Assembly: GCF_016744175.1 (NCBI RefSeq)
Contig: NZ_JADGEV010000010.1
Location: forward strand, 1-61,070
DNA length: 61,070 bases
Direction: 5' to 3'
DNA from: Neptunomonas sp.
Lineage (GTDB): Bacteria > Pseudomonadota > Gammaproteobacteria > Pseudomonadales > Balneatricaceae
Shown: positions 1-7,897 of the stretch, piece after piece
Position numbering within the stretch: the first letter of the stretch is position 1
Layout: every line of letters starts with the position of its first letter
Notes under the pieces: generated by a model
What the model was told of the DNA's origin: nothing
Seen by the model: only the letters and a program-made list of their open reading frames with translations
The model's database searches: none
Program-made: the position numbers and the translations under genes

Positions 1-681
1 GTGCTAGAGATAGTGATGAACGCCGTAGCGCTGTCTGGATTAAAAAATGCCTATGTCGAACTGATCTGCACTCGCGGTTGCTCCCCTACGTTTAGCCGTG
101 ACCCTAGAGAAGCTATTAATCGATTTATGGTCTTTGTTGTACCTTTTAGTTCTGTGGCAAATCCTGAGCAGTTGCAAAGAGGTTTGCATGTTGCAGTAGC
201 TGAGCGTACTCGCATACCACCGTCTTCAGTTGATCCCTCTATTAAAAACTACCATTGGCTCGACTTAGTCGCAGGGCTTTATGACGCTTATGAGAAGCGC
301 GCAGAAACTGCTTTATTGTTAGATGATAAGGGCGGCATTGCTGAGGGGCCGGGGTTTAACGTGTTTATCGTAAAAGATGGGCAGTTAGCTACCCCCGACT
401 ATTCGGTGTTGCCGGGGATAACCCGCAGAACCGTTATGGACCTTTGCCAGGAACTAGCACTGCCGTGTTCGGCTAGGGCGCTGAGCCCGCAAGAGCTAAC
501 AAACGCTGATGAGGTTTTTATTACCTCAACAGCGGGTGGTGTTATGCCTGTGACTAAGGTTAATCAAAACAATATTGGTGATGGCTTAGTGGGGCCTATC
601 TGTAAGCGCATCCAACAAGCTTACTGGGACAAGCATACCGATAATGAGTGGAGTACGTTGGTGCTTTATCCCGATGATTAA
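1..681 (+). CDS. class IV aminotransferase, PLP-dependent (5' end cut by window)
   Basis: C-terminal 226 residues of a fold-type IV PLP aminotransferase, the family of branched-chain and D-amino-acid transaminases, normally about 290-310 residues, so roughly the first 70-80 residues lie outside the window. The Schiff-base lysine is very likely Lys82 of the visible part, in the context IKNYHW. The cofactor-phosphate regions EGPGFNVF and PGITRRTV follow at 113-143, and a threonine-rich TSTAGG motif lies near 177. The GTG at position 1 is probably an internal valine codon, not a start. The gene overlaps the convergent next gene by 4 bases. The substrate (branched-chain, D-amino acid or amine) cannot be decided from this fragment. 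Confidence 0.85.
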   Translation: MLEIVMNAVALSGLKNAYVELICTRGCSPTFSRDPREAINRFMVFVVPFSSVANPEQLQRGLHVAVAERTRIPPSSVDPSIKNYHWLDLVAGLYDAYEKRAETALLLDDKGGIAEGPGFNVFIVKDGQLATPDYSVLPGITRRTVMDLCQELALPCSARALSPQELTNADEVFITSTAGGVMPVTKVNQNNIGDGLVGPICKRIQQAYWDKHTDNEWSTLVLYPDD

Positions 682-1208
682 TCAGCCTTTTGGTCAGCGA
701 ATTTATCATCTGATTCGCGTAGGCGTCTTGCCATCTCTCTGGATAAATTAAGTAGCAGTATCCCAAAGTCGGTAGGGAGCGCCTCGTGAAGGCCATGGAA
801 TACGTTACATGAAACCTTCAAAATTATGCTATCTTCACCGGCAAAGCTATTACCTACGCGATCGTGAAGCCCTATCATAGCGACCGAACCTACTTCTTGG
901 CCGAAAAGATAATCACGGATGTGTTTGGGCTTGTTATTGCGTATTTTGAAAAACTGGATTTTTCCTTTTAAAACTACAAAAAAACTATTGCCTGGTTCAT
1001 CGTATGAAAACAGCGCTTCGCCTTTAATGAGTTCGAACACATCGCCATTATTTAATAGATAGTTGATGGCATCAGGGGTGAGTGCTCCTAGTGTGGATGC
1101 TCCTCTGAAATAATCAATCCCATACAGCTCTAGTAATTCGCTACCGATTACACTTTTCACTTTGTCATCCAAATCAGCTTCAACACTGAACATTGCGTGT
1201 GGTAACAC
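678..1208 (-). CDS. stand-alone cyclic nucleotide-binding domain protein
   Basis: A protein of about 176 residues with a Crp/cNMP-type beta-roll (roughly residues 55-165: the GD-F-L-KGEALFSYDEPG segment, the FFVVLKGKIQFF strand pair, then a GQEVGSVAMIG segment where phosphate-binding residues normally sit). It ends without a helix-turn-helix, so it is not a Crp/Fnr transcription factor. A ligand-sensing or partner-binding role is inferred only. The start is uncertain: GTG at 1208 has AAGGA 12 bases upstream, while ATG at 1193 lacks an obvious ribosome site. It is convergent with, and overlaps by 4 bases, the aminotransferase gene. Confidence 0.75.
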   Translation of the reverse strand: MLPHAMFSVEADLDDKVKSVIGSELLELYGIDYFRGASTLGALTPDAINYLLNNGDVFELIKGEALFSYDEPGNSFFVVLKGKIQFFKIRNNKPKHIRDYLFGQEVGSVAMIGLHDRVGNSFAGEDSIILKVSCNVFHGLHEALPTDFGILLLNLSREMARRLRESDDKFADQKAD

Positions 1209-1288
1209 ACTTGCCAGAAGTCCTTTTCATAGGCGTTATTTTATAGGTTACTCTATAAGTACTTTGTCATAGCTTTTGTATCTTAAGT

Positions 1289-2755
1289 TCAAGACATTTC
1301 CTGTATGAGCTCCGAGAGTATCTTTATGCCAGACTCTATGGCTTCTGGCGAAATAGCAGAGAAACCAAGTTTAATGTAATTATGCGGTAAATCATCCCCG
1401 TAGTGATAGCTATCTCCCGAGATAATGAGCAAACCTTTTTCCGCTGCTATGCCTTTTAGCTCGGCAGTGTCTATATGCTCAGGCACGCAGCACCAAAAAG
1501 AGGACCCACCCGAGGGTAGCGTGTAACTGCCGGGCATATACTGATCCAAAGCCGCTGCCATAATTTCGCTACGTTGCTGAAAGCTGCGAGCCAATTTTCG
1601 TAGTAAGGCATCGTGATAGCCTTGTGCCAGAAACAATGCAACGGCACGTTGGTTGTTTAGAGGCGGGTGGCGCACCATTAACTGACGAAGGTTTCTGGCT
1701 TCTTGTATGAGTGCTTTGGGGCCAACCATAAATCCCATTCTTAGGCCGGGCGCTAGGGTTTTGGATAGGCTACCTATATAAAGAACACGGTCATGTTTAT
1801 CGAGACTTTTGAGTGCAGGTATAGGGTTGGAGTCGTAATTCATCTCCATTTCGTAATCATCTTCAAAGATGATGAAGTCGTCATTGCGTGCGTTGTCCAG
1901 TAAAGCCTGACGTCTTTCTAGTGGCATCGTTACCGTTGTTGGGCATTGATAACTGGGGGTGATATAAATCGCATCACATTCTTTTAAGCGCTCATCAAGT
2001 ACGAGTCCATCTTGGTCGACAGGTAAGCTAATCACATTAGCACCGAATACATCAGCGATATGTGCCGCACTCACATATCCAGGGTCTTCAATTCCAAAGT
2101 TAGATGTTTTATCCAGTAGAAGTTGCGCTAGTAAGTAAAGGGCCTGTTGTGAACCTACGGTGATAAGTATTTGATCGGCATTGGCTTGAATGCCTCGGCT
2201 AGGCAAAATCCGTTTTTGTATCTGCTCTATCAATAGTGGGTCGTCGCTATCATAACGGTCTGATGTCCAATCGCGAATCGCTTGCACACTTACTGCATCG
2301 CGCCAGCATTTGCGCCAGTTATCAATAGGAAAGAGCTTTGTATCGAGTTGTCCGTACACAAACGGGTAGGGATAAGATTGCCAAGAATGTGCCAAGCTTG
2401 GATTAGATTGGCATCCGGCTGTTACTTTTAATTTTTGCGTCCAGTCAACCGTGTCTTTATTTTCTTCAGGTGTCTTTGCCAGATTCTTTTTAAGGTGGTC
2501 TGGTAAAAAGCGATGATCGACGAAATACCCACTGCGTTCTACTGAGGTGAGATATCCATCGGCAGCAAGCTCGTCATAGACAAGGACAATAGTGTTGCGC
2601 GCTACATTAAGCGTTTTGGCTAAGCTTCGGCTAGAGGGTAACGGCTTATCTATCGGGAGGTAGCCCCCAAGAATAGCATTGACTAGCTGTTGACGAATCT
2701 GACTTTGCAATGTTGCTGCGTTATCGTCTCTTTTTAAGTGGAACAGCGTAGACAT
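1289..2755 (-). CDS. MocR/PdxR-family transcriptional regulator (GntR winged helix fused to aminotransferase fold)
   Basis: 488 residues with an N-terminal GntR-type winged helix (about 10-80; LPSSRSLAKTLNVARNT is the recognition region) joined to a fold-type I aminotransferase-like domain (about 125-485). The PLP lysine is Lys332 in the GSLSKTLAPG motif, and the FEDDYE aspartate motif is at 297-302. MocR proteins are cytoplasmic PLP-binding regulators that commonly control the divergently transcribed neighbour, often in amino acid, taurine, GABA or vitamin B6 metabolism. Here the divergent neighbour is a GMC dehydrogenase, and a class IV aminotransferase lies on the other side. The effector is unknown. 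Confidence 0.9.
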   Translation of the reverse strand: MSTLFHLKRDDNAATLQSQIRQQLVNAILGGYLPIDKPLPSSRSLAKTLNVARNTIVLVYDELAADGYLTSVERSGYFVDHRFLPDHLKKNLAKTPEENKDTVDWTQKLKVTAGCQSNPSLAHSWQSYPYPFVYGQLDTKLFPIDNWRKCWRDAVSVQAIRDWTSDRYDSDDPLLIEQIQKRILPSRGIQANADQILITVGSQQALYLLAQLLLDKTSNFGIEDPGYVSAAHIADVFGANVISLPVDQDGLVLDERLKECDAIYITPSYQCPTTVTMPLERRQALLDNARNDDFIIFEDDYEMEMNYDSNPIPALKSLDKHDRVLYIGSLSKTLAPGLRMGFMVGPKALIQEARNLRQLMVRHPPLNNQRAVALFLAQGYHDALLRKLARSFQQRSEIMAAALDQYMPGSYTLPSGGSSFWCCVPEHIDTAELKGIAAEKGLLIISGDSYHYGDDLPHNYIKLGFSAISPEAIESGIKILSELIQEMS

Positions 2756-3133
2756 AGTGTTGGTCGCCTTTTTATTGTTATTGTTTTTAGAGCGCTTACT
2801 TTAGTTAGTGGCTGTTTAATCTTATAGAACAACCTTTCTTTTTAGCTCTTTATTTTAAGTAATACCTTTATTATCCGTCAATGTCATCTGATAAAACACA
2901 TCTTTATTCCATTTTTGTATATTTGTGAGACTTTAAATATCAAAATAATTATTTTCTGTTGATTTATTATTTTATAAAAACGATACTTTTAGAATCGAAT
3001 GCTGCGGTAAGTGTTGCTTTGTTCGTTTTTTACTGTGTTTGGCAAGGGTTTTCTAGCTATCAAAACGCCAGTATCGGGTTTGAAATGCCATTGCTAAACG
3101 AGCAAATAAAAATAAAAAGAGATGGTGTCAGTT
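2756..3133. promoter_or_regulatory. divergent intergenic region between mocR-type gene and GMC dehydrogenase
   Basis: About 370 bases, strongly AT-rich, between two divergent genes. It must hold both promoters. No clear operator repeat or terminator was recognised. An open frame of 84 codons on the plus strand (2959-3213) overlaps the start of the dehydrogenase and looks non-coding: AT-driven composition and no ribosome site. Confidence 0.4.
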
Positions 3134-4744
3134 ATGTCTTTAGAGAATGCCTACGACTATATCGTGATTGGTGCGGGTTCTGCTGGGTGTGTTATGGCAA
3201 ACCGCTTGTCTGAAAACCCAAACCACCGAGTGCTAATTTTGGAAGCGGGCAACAAGGATCGTAATCCTTGGATACATGTCCCCATCGGCTATTTTAAAAT
3301 CATGCATAACCCAAAGACAGATTGGTGTTACATGACAGAGCCTGATCCTGGTATTAATAACCGTCAGTTACAATGGCCAAGAGGTAAGGTGTTAGGTGGG
3401 TCAAGCTCATTAAACGGCTTATTATATGTACGCGGCCAAAAGGAAGATTATGACGATTGGGCTGCGTTAGGTAATAGCGGTTGGTCTTATGATGAAATAC
3501 TGCCATATTTTAAAAAATCTGAAAACCAAGAGCGCGGAGCGAGTAAGTATCATGGAGTGGGAGGTCCACTAGCGGTTTCCAATATCCGTATACACCGTGA
3601 GATTTGTGACAAATTTATTGATGCTGCCGAGCAAGTGGGTATCCCTCGCAACGATGACAGCAACGGTGAAACACAAGAAGGGGTGGGTTACTTTCAGCTA
3701 ACTATTAATCAAAATGGTACGCGTTGTAGTACAGCCGTTGGCTTTTTGCGTCCTGCTTTAAAGCGACCAAATCTTGATGCTATCACTAATGCTTTAGTGC
3801 ACCGTATAGAGTTTGAAGGTAATCGTGCTGTTGGTGTTACTGTTACTGTTAAAGGTGAAAAGCAAACCATTCGCTGTAATAAAGAAGTGGTGTTGTCGGC
3901 GGGTGCCATTAACTCACCTCAAATTTTGATGCTTTCAGGAATCGGTGAGAAAGAAGAGCTAGCCAAACATAATATCCCTGTGGTTCAGCACCTTCCTGGC
4001 GTTGGGAAAAATCTACAGGATCACCTTCAGATCAGAACCATCTACAAGGTAAATAAGCCAATTACCTTAAACGATGAAGTTAACAACCCTATTCGTAAAA
4101 TGTTGATGGGGATGGAGTACGCATTGTTTCGTACTGGCCCCTTGACCATGGCGGCCAGCCAAGTCTGTATCTTCACTAAAACAGATGAGAAGATGAAGCG
4201 ACCCGATATTCAGTACCATTTGCAGCCGCTCAGTGCTGATAAGCCCGCTGATGGTACACATCGATTCTCTGCATTTACAGCATCGGTGTGCCAGTTACGC
4301 CCAACGAGTACCGGGACGATCGAGCTTAAGAGCGCTAACCCTGAGCAGTATCCTGCAATTCATCCGAACTACCTGGCAACTGAAGAAGATCAAAAAACAG
4401 CCATTGAGGCTATTAAGGCTACGCGTAGGATTATATATGCGCCCGCTTTAGCTCCTTTGATTAAAGAAGAGCATGAGCCAGGGCAGCAGTATCAAACTGA
4501 TGAAGAGCTGCTTGAGTATGCCCGTAATCGTGCAACAACCATTTATCACCCAACAGGTACCTGCAAGATGGGTAGTGATGAAATGGCCGTTGTTAATGAT
4601 CGTTTACAGGTTTATGGCGTTGACGGTTTACGCGTGGTGGATGCTTCTATTATGCCCATTATCGTATCAGGTAATACCAACGCACCAACAATCATGATTG
4701 CAGAAAAAGCATCTGACATGATTAAAGAAGATGAGCAGAAATAG
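3134..4744 (+). CDS. GMC-family FAD-dependent alcohol/choline dehydrogenase-like oxidoreductase
   Basis: 536 residues from ATG 3134. The ATG at 3122 is also in frame, but its only purine-rich stretch (AAAGAG) touches the start codon, so 3134 is preferred. The FAD dinucleotide fold is at the N terminus (VIGAGSAGC ... VLILEAG). Both GMC signatures are present (GKVLGGSSSLNGLLYVRG near residue 90; GAINSPQILMLSGIG near 260). The catalytic His is in YHPTGTCKMG and the partner Asn is in the GNTNAPTIMIAEKA tail. The family oxidises primary alcohols (choline, PEG-aldehyde precursors, long-chain alcohols) and passes electrons to the respiratory chain. Its place between two regulators and beside a TRAP importer suggests it oxidises the imported compound. 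A betA assignment is not justified: no betaine aldehyde dehydrogenase or BetI is adjacent. Confidence 0.85.
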   Translation: MSLENAYDYIVIGAGSAGCVMANRLSENPNHRVLILEAGNKDRNPWIHVPIGYFKIMHNPKTDWCYMTEPDPGINNRQLQWPRGKVLGGSSSLNGLLYVRGQKEDYDDWAALGNSGWSYDEILPYFKKSENQERGASKYHGVGGPLAVSNIRIHREICDKFIDAAEQVGIPRNDDSNGETQEGVGYFQLTINQNGTRCSTAVGFLRPALKRPNLDAITNALVHRIEFEGNRAVGVTVTVKGEKQTIRCNKEVVLSAGAINSPQILMLSGIGEKEELAKHNIPVVQHLPGVGKNLQDHLQIRTIYKVNKPITLNDEVNNPIRKMLMGMEYALFRTGPLTMAASQVCIFTKTDEKMKRPDIQYHLQPLSADKPADGTHRFSAFTASVCQLRPTSTGTIELKSANPEQYPAIHPNYLATEEDQKTAIEAIKATRRIIYAPALAPLIKEEHEPGQQYQTDEELLEYARNRATTIYHPTGTCKMGSDEMAVVNDRLQVYGVDGLRVVDASIMPIIVSGNTNAPTIMIAEKASDMIKEDEQK

Positions 4745-4760
4745 AGAGTAACAGGGAAGG

Positions 4761-4787
4761 GAGTAGCCATAAGTATTATGGCTACTC
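4761..4787. terminator. perfect hairpin between convergent GMC and IclR genes
   Basis: GAGTAGCCATAA at 4761-4772 and TTATGGCTACTC at 4776-4787 form a perfect 12-bp stem with a 3-base loop. It spans the stop codon of the IclR gene and lies 16 bases after the dehydrogenase stop. No long T tract follows on either side, so it is a probable bidirectional terminator or transcript-end stabiliser rather than a textbook one. Confidence 0.6.
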
Positions 4788-5594
4788 GCTTTCAGTTGGC
4801 TCTGCTTGGAAGTCTGCCATATCGTCTTCCATCAATGCTGACAGCTCAGCAGCAGCTTTATGCATATCAGGAACGCTCTCAAGGGCTTGTTCTATTGACA
4901 ATCTTGCTGTCGGAGCATGCATGGCAAGAGCAGCATACATACGGCCTTCTTTATCACGAATGGGGACGGACACAGCAATCATGCCTTGAAAGAACTCTTC
5001 GTTATCAAGGCCGACACCTTGTTTACTTATTTTGCTTAGTTCCGGTTTTAGGGCTGCAGGGCTGGTCAGGGTGTTGGGAGTGTGGCTATCCAATGGGATT
5101 TTTGCAAGAAGCCGAGAGCGTTGAATGCTGCTGAGCTCGCTCAAGAATAGTTTGCCACTGGCAGTGCAGTGCAGAGGTACGCGATCATTAATTTGTAGCT
5201 GCACACGTAAAGGCCAATGGGTTTCAACGCGGTCGAAGTACACCATTTCTCCTCCATTTGGGATGGAAATGTTGCATGTCTCACCGAGAGTATCAGATAA
5301 ACGCTGAAGGATGATGTGGCGTTGTGTGCGTAAAAAATCATTGTTGCTGAGGATAGCAATAGCAAGTTTATTAAGTTTGAGGCCCGGTAATAGCCCGCGA
5401 CCGTCTAACCGAGGCTGTAGAAATCCTTCTTCTTCCAGTTGGCTGCATAGCCTGTGAATGCTGGGTTTAGGAAGTTTGAGGGTTCGATTGATTTCAGTCG
5501 GTGTCATGGGCTGAGTTGCATTGGCAACGATTTCGAGAATTTGTAGGGCACGCAGTATTGATGAACCTTTTTCCTTAGAAGGGGAGTCTGGCAT
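4782..5594 (-). CDS. IclR-family transcriptional regulator
   Basis: 270 residues with an N-terminal winged helix-turn-helix (about 10-75; MTPTEINRTLKLPKPSIHRLCSQL) and a C-terminal IclR effector-binding domain (about 85-255; motifs TCNISIPNGGEMVYFDRVE, CTASGKLFLSEL, and MIAVSVPIRDKEGRMYAALAMH). IclR proteins regulate catabolic and transport genes, usually the divergent operon, in response to a small metabolite. The divergent gene is the TRAP binding protein, which makes the TRAP operon (and possibly the convergent dehydrogenase) the likely target. Ribosome site AGGAC is 8 bases before the ATG. Confidence 0.9.
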   Translation of the reverse strand: MPDSPSKEKGSSILRALQILEIVANATQPMTPTEINRTLKLPKPSIHRLCSQLEEEGFLQPRLDGRGLLPGLKLNKLAIAILSNNDFLRTQRHIILQRLSDTLGETCNISIPNGGEMVYFDRVETHWPLRVQLQINDRVPLHCTASGKLFLSELSSIQRSRLLAKIPLDSHTPNTLTSPAALKPELSKISKQGVGLDNEEFFQGMIAVSVPIRDKEGRMYAALAMHAPTARLSIEQALESVPDMHKAAAELSALMEDDMADFQAEPTESE

Positions 5595-5721
5595 CGATGT
5601 TGTCCTGTTTGAATACGAGTGGTGTAGAATGATAGTACGATTATAAAAGTCTCATTAATAGTTATTTATGTTGTAAATATATTTAATTCATCACTTTTAT
5701 ATTTGTTTCGTAGAAGAAGAA

Positions 5722-5741
5722 TTAAGTAATTTGTTACTTAA
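5722..5741. promoter_or_regulatory. perfect palindrome, candidate IclR operator
   Basis: TTAAGTAA at 5722-5729, a 4-base spacer, and TTACTTAA at 5734-5741 form a perfect inverted repeat in the IclR/TRAP divergent promoter region. Its size and position suit an IclR-type dimer site. Assignment to this IclR protein is an inference. Confidence 0.45.
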
Positions 5742-5822
5742 ATTAGCCAAAACGAGACTTAATTTATCAAAAAAGTTTGTAATAAGTATTTTTATGTGTT
5801 TTATTGAACAGACGATCAGTTA

Positions 5823-5836
5823 TTGACTTGTGTCAA
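5823..5836. promoter_or_regulatory. TTGAC-N4-GTCAA inverted repeat upstream of TRAP operon
   Basis: A symmetric TTGAC-TTGT-GTCAA element 50 bases before the binding-protein start. It resembles the half-site arrangement of Crp/Fnr-superfamily operators (TTGAT-N4-ATCAA) but with C/G at the inner position. It could also act partly as a -35 element. The binding factor is not known. Confidence 0.35.
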
Positions 5837-5886
5837 ACAGATCAGCAAATCCCTAACTGTATAAAAATAAATAAGGGTGTTTAAAA

Positions 5887-7131
5887 ATGGCCAAAATAAT
5901 TACCTCCTCAAAACCGGAACAAGGAAGCGTTTCACGTCGCGACTTTTTTCGTGTTGCCGCCACCTATGGCATGAGTTCAACTATGCTTGCCGCGACTGCA
6001 CTGGGGAGTTTTACTCTTCCGCAGTTGGCTCAAGCTGCTGAAGGCAATGCAAAACGCCGTTACAAAAAAGAAGCTAAGCATGTACTTAAGTTTGGTGCGT
6101 CAGGTTTCAACGAAAACAACCTGCTGATTGAACGAGCAGGTTGTATCGACTTCCTTAATGACATCGAAGAACGTACTGATGGCGAGATTCGTGTCGAATT
6201 TATTGGTGATAATCAGATCTGTGGACAGCTAAACTGTGTTAAGAAAACCCAGCAGGGTATTGTTGATATGTTTACTGCGTCTACACAGAACTCAGCGGGT
6301 GGCGCACCGTACTTAAACGTACTTGATTATGCGTATATGTTCCCTACGCGCGCTTCTCAGTATCACTTCTTGTATCACCCTGACAGTCAAAAGCTATTAC
6401 GCGATCCACTACGTGAAAAGCATGGTTTGCAGTTCTTGTTCTCACATTGTGAGTTGCGTGGTTTGCAGATGGGGTTAGGCTGGAAAGATAAGCCTCTGAT
6501 CACGTCTATTGAGCAGCTGCGCGGTACGAAAAACCGTGTGACAGGTACTCAGTTAGGACGTATTGCAATGCAGCTTCTGGAATTAAACCCAGTGCCTATT
6601 GCATGGTCTGAAACGCTTGATGGCTTGAAACAAGGCTTGATTGACGGTGCTGAAACATGGGCTGGCGCGGTAGGTTACGCCAATATGTCTCCTGTTGTAT
6701 CTCAGTCTGTTGATCTGCGTTTCTTCTGTGGTACCGAAGCGACAATGATGAGTGCGAGTATGTTTGATAGCTTCAGTGGCGATCTTCAAGATGCCGTTAT
6801 GGAGTCTTCATACTTAACGCAGGTTAAAATCCAAGCCGCTCAAGAAGCTGCATTGGTTAACACTGTTGGGGCTACATCTCCTTCTCTACCAGGTACATTG
6901 TTCCACAAGCATGGTGTTCGTATGGCAAACTTGTCTGACGAAGAGCGTGCTAAAGCAGAGCGCATTTGTGCTCCAGAGTTCAACCCTGAACCTTGGACTC
7001 AATGGCGTGAGCGTCTGGATAAATGGTCAGGTGGTCAGGACACTTATGGTTCTATCCATAAGATTGCTCGTGAAATTCCTCGCGATACCTTGGCAGAAAA
7101 TGTTGCACCTCGCCGCTGGTGGAAAGGTTAA
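5887..7131 (+). CDS. TRAP transporter solute-binding protein (DctP family), Tat-exported
   Basis: 414 residues. The N terminus carries a twin-arginine signal (SRRDFF at 16-21) followed by a hydrophobic stretch and a likely cleavage after AQA near residue 51, so the protein is folded before export to the periplasm. The rest is a DctP-type extracytoplasmic receptor: QGIVDMFTAS, the conserved arginine region GTKNRVTGTQLGR, and the QGLIDGAETW segment. It binds the substrate and delivers it to DctQM for sodium-coupled uptake. Start ATG has AAGGGTG upstream. The ligand is likely an organic acid or related polar compound, given the family, but cannot be named. Confidence 0.9.
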   Translation: MAKIITSSKPEQGSVSRRDFFRVAATYGMSSTMLAATALGSFTLPQLAQAAEGNAKRRYKKEAKHVLKFGASGFNENNLLIERAGCIDFLNDIEERTDGEIRVEFIGDNQICGQLNCVKKTQQGIVDMFTASTQNSAGGAPYLNVLDYAYMFPTRASQYHFLYHPDSQKLLRDPLREKHGLQFLFSHCELRGLQMGLGWKDKPLITSIEQLRGTKNRVTGTQLGRIAMQLLELNPVPIAWSETLDGLKQGLIDGAETWAGAVGYANMSPVVSQSVDLRFFCGTEATMMSASMFDSFSGDLQDAVMESSYLTQVKIQAAQEAALVNTVGATSPSLPGTLFHKHGVRMANLSDEERAKAERICAPEFNPEPWTQWRERLDKWSGGQDTYGSIHKIAREIPRDTLAENVAPRRWWKG

Positions 7132-7144
7132 GTTAGCGCTTAAT

Positions 7145-7178
7145 AAGCCCGTTCAGACTGTCTGTTGAACGGGCTTTT
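7145..7178 (+). terminator. hairpin terminator/attenuator between TRAP dctP and dctQ
   Basis: AAGCCCGTTCA (7145-7155) pairs with TGAACGGGCTT (7166-7176) around a 10-base loop and runs into a short T tract. It lies just after the binding-protein stop. It would end most transcripts there and give more binding protein than membrane subunits, a common arrangement in TRAP and ABC operons. Confidence 0.75.
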
Positions 7179-7260
7179 CCACTCCAAACACTCGTTAGCT
7201 TCTATTAAACAGGCTAATAAGAAAACCCGACACATTAAATAATAAGAATGGAGCGTTGCT

Positions 7261-7365
7261 GTGAACGCTGGTGTACATACTTCAAATAAAATTTTGGTTG
7301 ATAATGTTCAGCCAAGAATAGACTGGGCAGCGTTCGTCCGCTCGGTTAGAGGGCTAACAAGATGA
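7261..7365 (+). CDS. possible 34-aa coupled leader/small ORF ahead of dctQ
   Basis: GTG start at 7261 with GGAG 7 bases upstream. It runs 34 codons and stops with TGA overlapping the dctQ start as ATGA. The peptide is mostly polar and has no membrane segment. The geometry suits translational coupling: ribosomes finishing this frame would restart on dctQ. It could instead be a remnant of a longer cytosolic N-terminus of the small subunit. No family was recognised and no conservation test was possible. Confidence 0.4.
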   Translation: MNAGVHTSNKILVDNVQPRIDWAAFVRSVRGLTR

Positions 7366-7886
7366 CTATTGGATCTGTGTTTGGTGCGATTGAACGCAAT
7401 ATAGAGAAGAGCGTTATTCTAGTTTCTTATGCCTCGATGGCGGGCATTATTTTTGTCGAAGTGATTCGTCGTTTTTTCTTCAATGAGCAAGCTCCTTGGA
7501 GTACGACTATCCCCATTTACATGTTTCTATGGCTTGCTTGGATGGGTGCTTCTTACAACACTATGCGCCGCTCTCATTTGCGCTTTACAGAGGTGAGAGA
7601 GCGCTTGCCATATAAAGGGCAATTCTACTGTTTGCTACTGGATGCCCTTTGTTGGTTCGTAATGGGTGTAGTCGTTATTTATTACTCTGTTGAACAGGTT
7701 TATATCGCCTATGACAACTTTGCCATCGTGCAAGGGACCGACAATGTAATGCAGTGGTGGTTTTATATGGCTACGCCGCTGGCATGGATCTTGTTGTTAT
7801 TTCGTGTGATACAAAATCTGAGACAAGACATTCGTTCCTTCACTGCTGGGCGTCCTTTGACCACCCAAGCCAAAATGTTTGACTGA
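7362..7886 (+). CDS. TRAP transporter small membrane subunit (DctQ family)
   Basis: 174 residues with four predicted membrane segments (about 18-38, 52-70, 92-112, 132-155) typical of DctQ. The segment EVIRRFFFNEQAPWSTTIPIY, with its conserved Arg and Trp region, and MFLWLAWMGASY are family hallmarks. It sits in the inner membrane as the small partner of DctM. It starts within ATGA at the end of an upstream short frame and lies 11 bases before dctM, so it is co-translated with dctM. Confidence 0.9.
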   Translation: MTIGSVFGAIERNIEKSVILVSYASMAGIIFVEVIRRFFFNEQAPWSTTIPIYMFLWLAWMGASYNTMRRSHLRFTEVRERLPYKGQFYCLLLDALCWFVMGVVVIYYSVEQVYIAYDNFAIVQGTDNVMQWWFYMATPLAWILLLFRVIQNLRQDIRSFTAGRPLTTQAKMFD

Positions 7887-7897
7887 GGAGAAATGAG

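Noticed and set aside
2959-3213. 84-codon frame upstream of the GMC dehydrogenase
   Set aside because: It overlaps the dehydrogenase start in another frame, has no ribosome site and has a composition expected of AT-rich promoter DNA.
3134-4744. Choline dehydrogenase betA
   Set aside because: Motifs fit the whole GMC family; no betB, betI or choline transporter is next to it, so the specific name is not supported.
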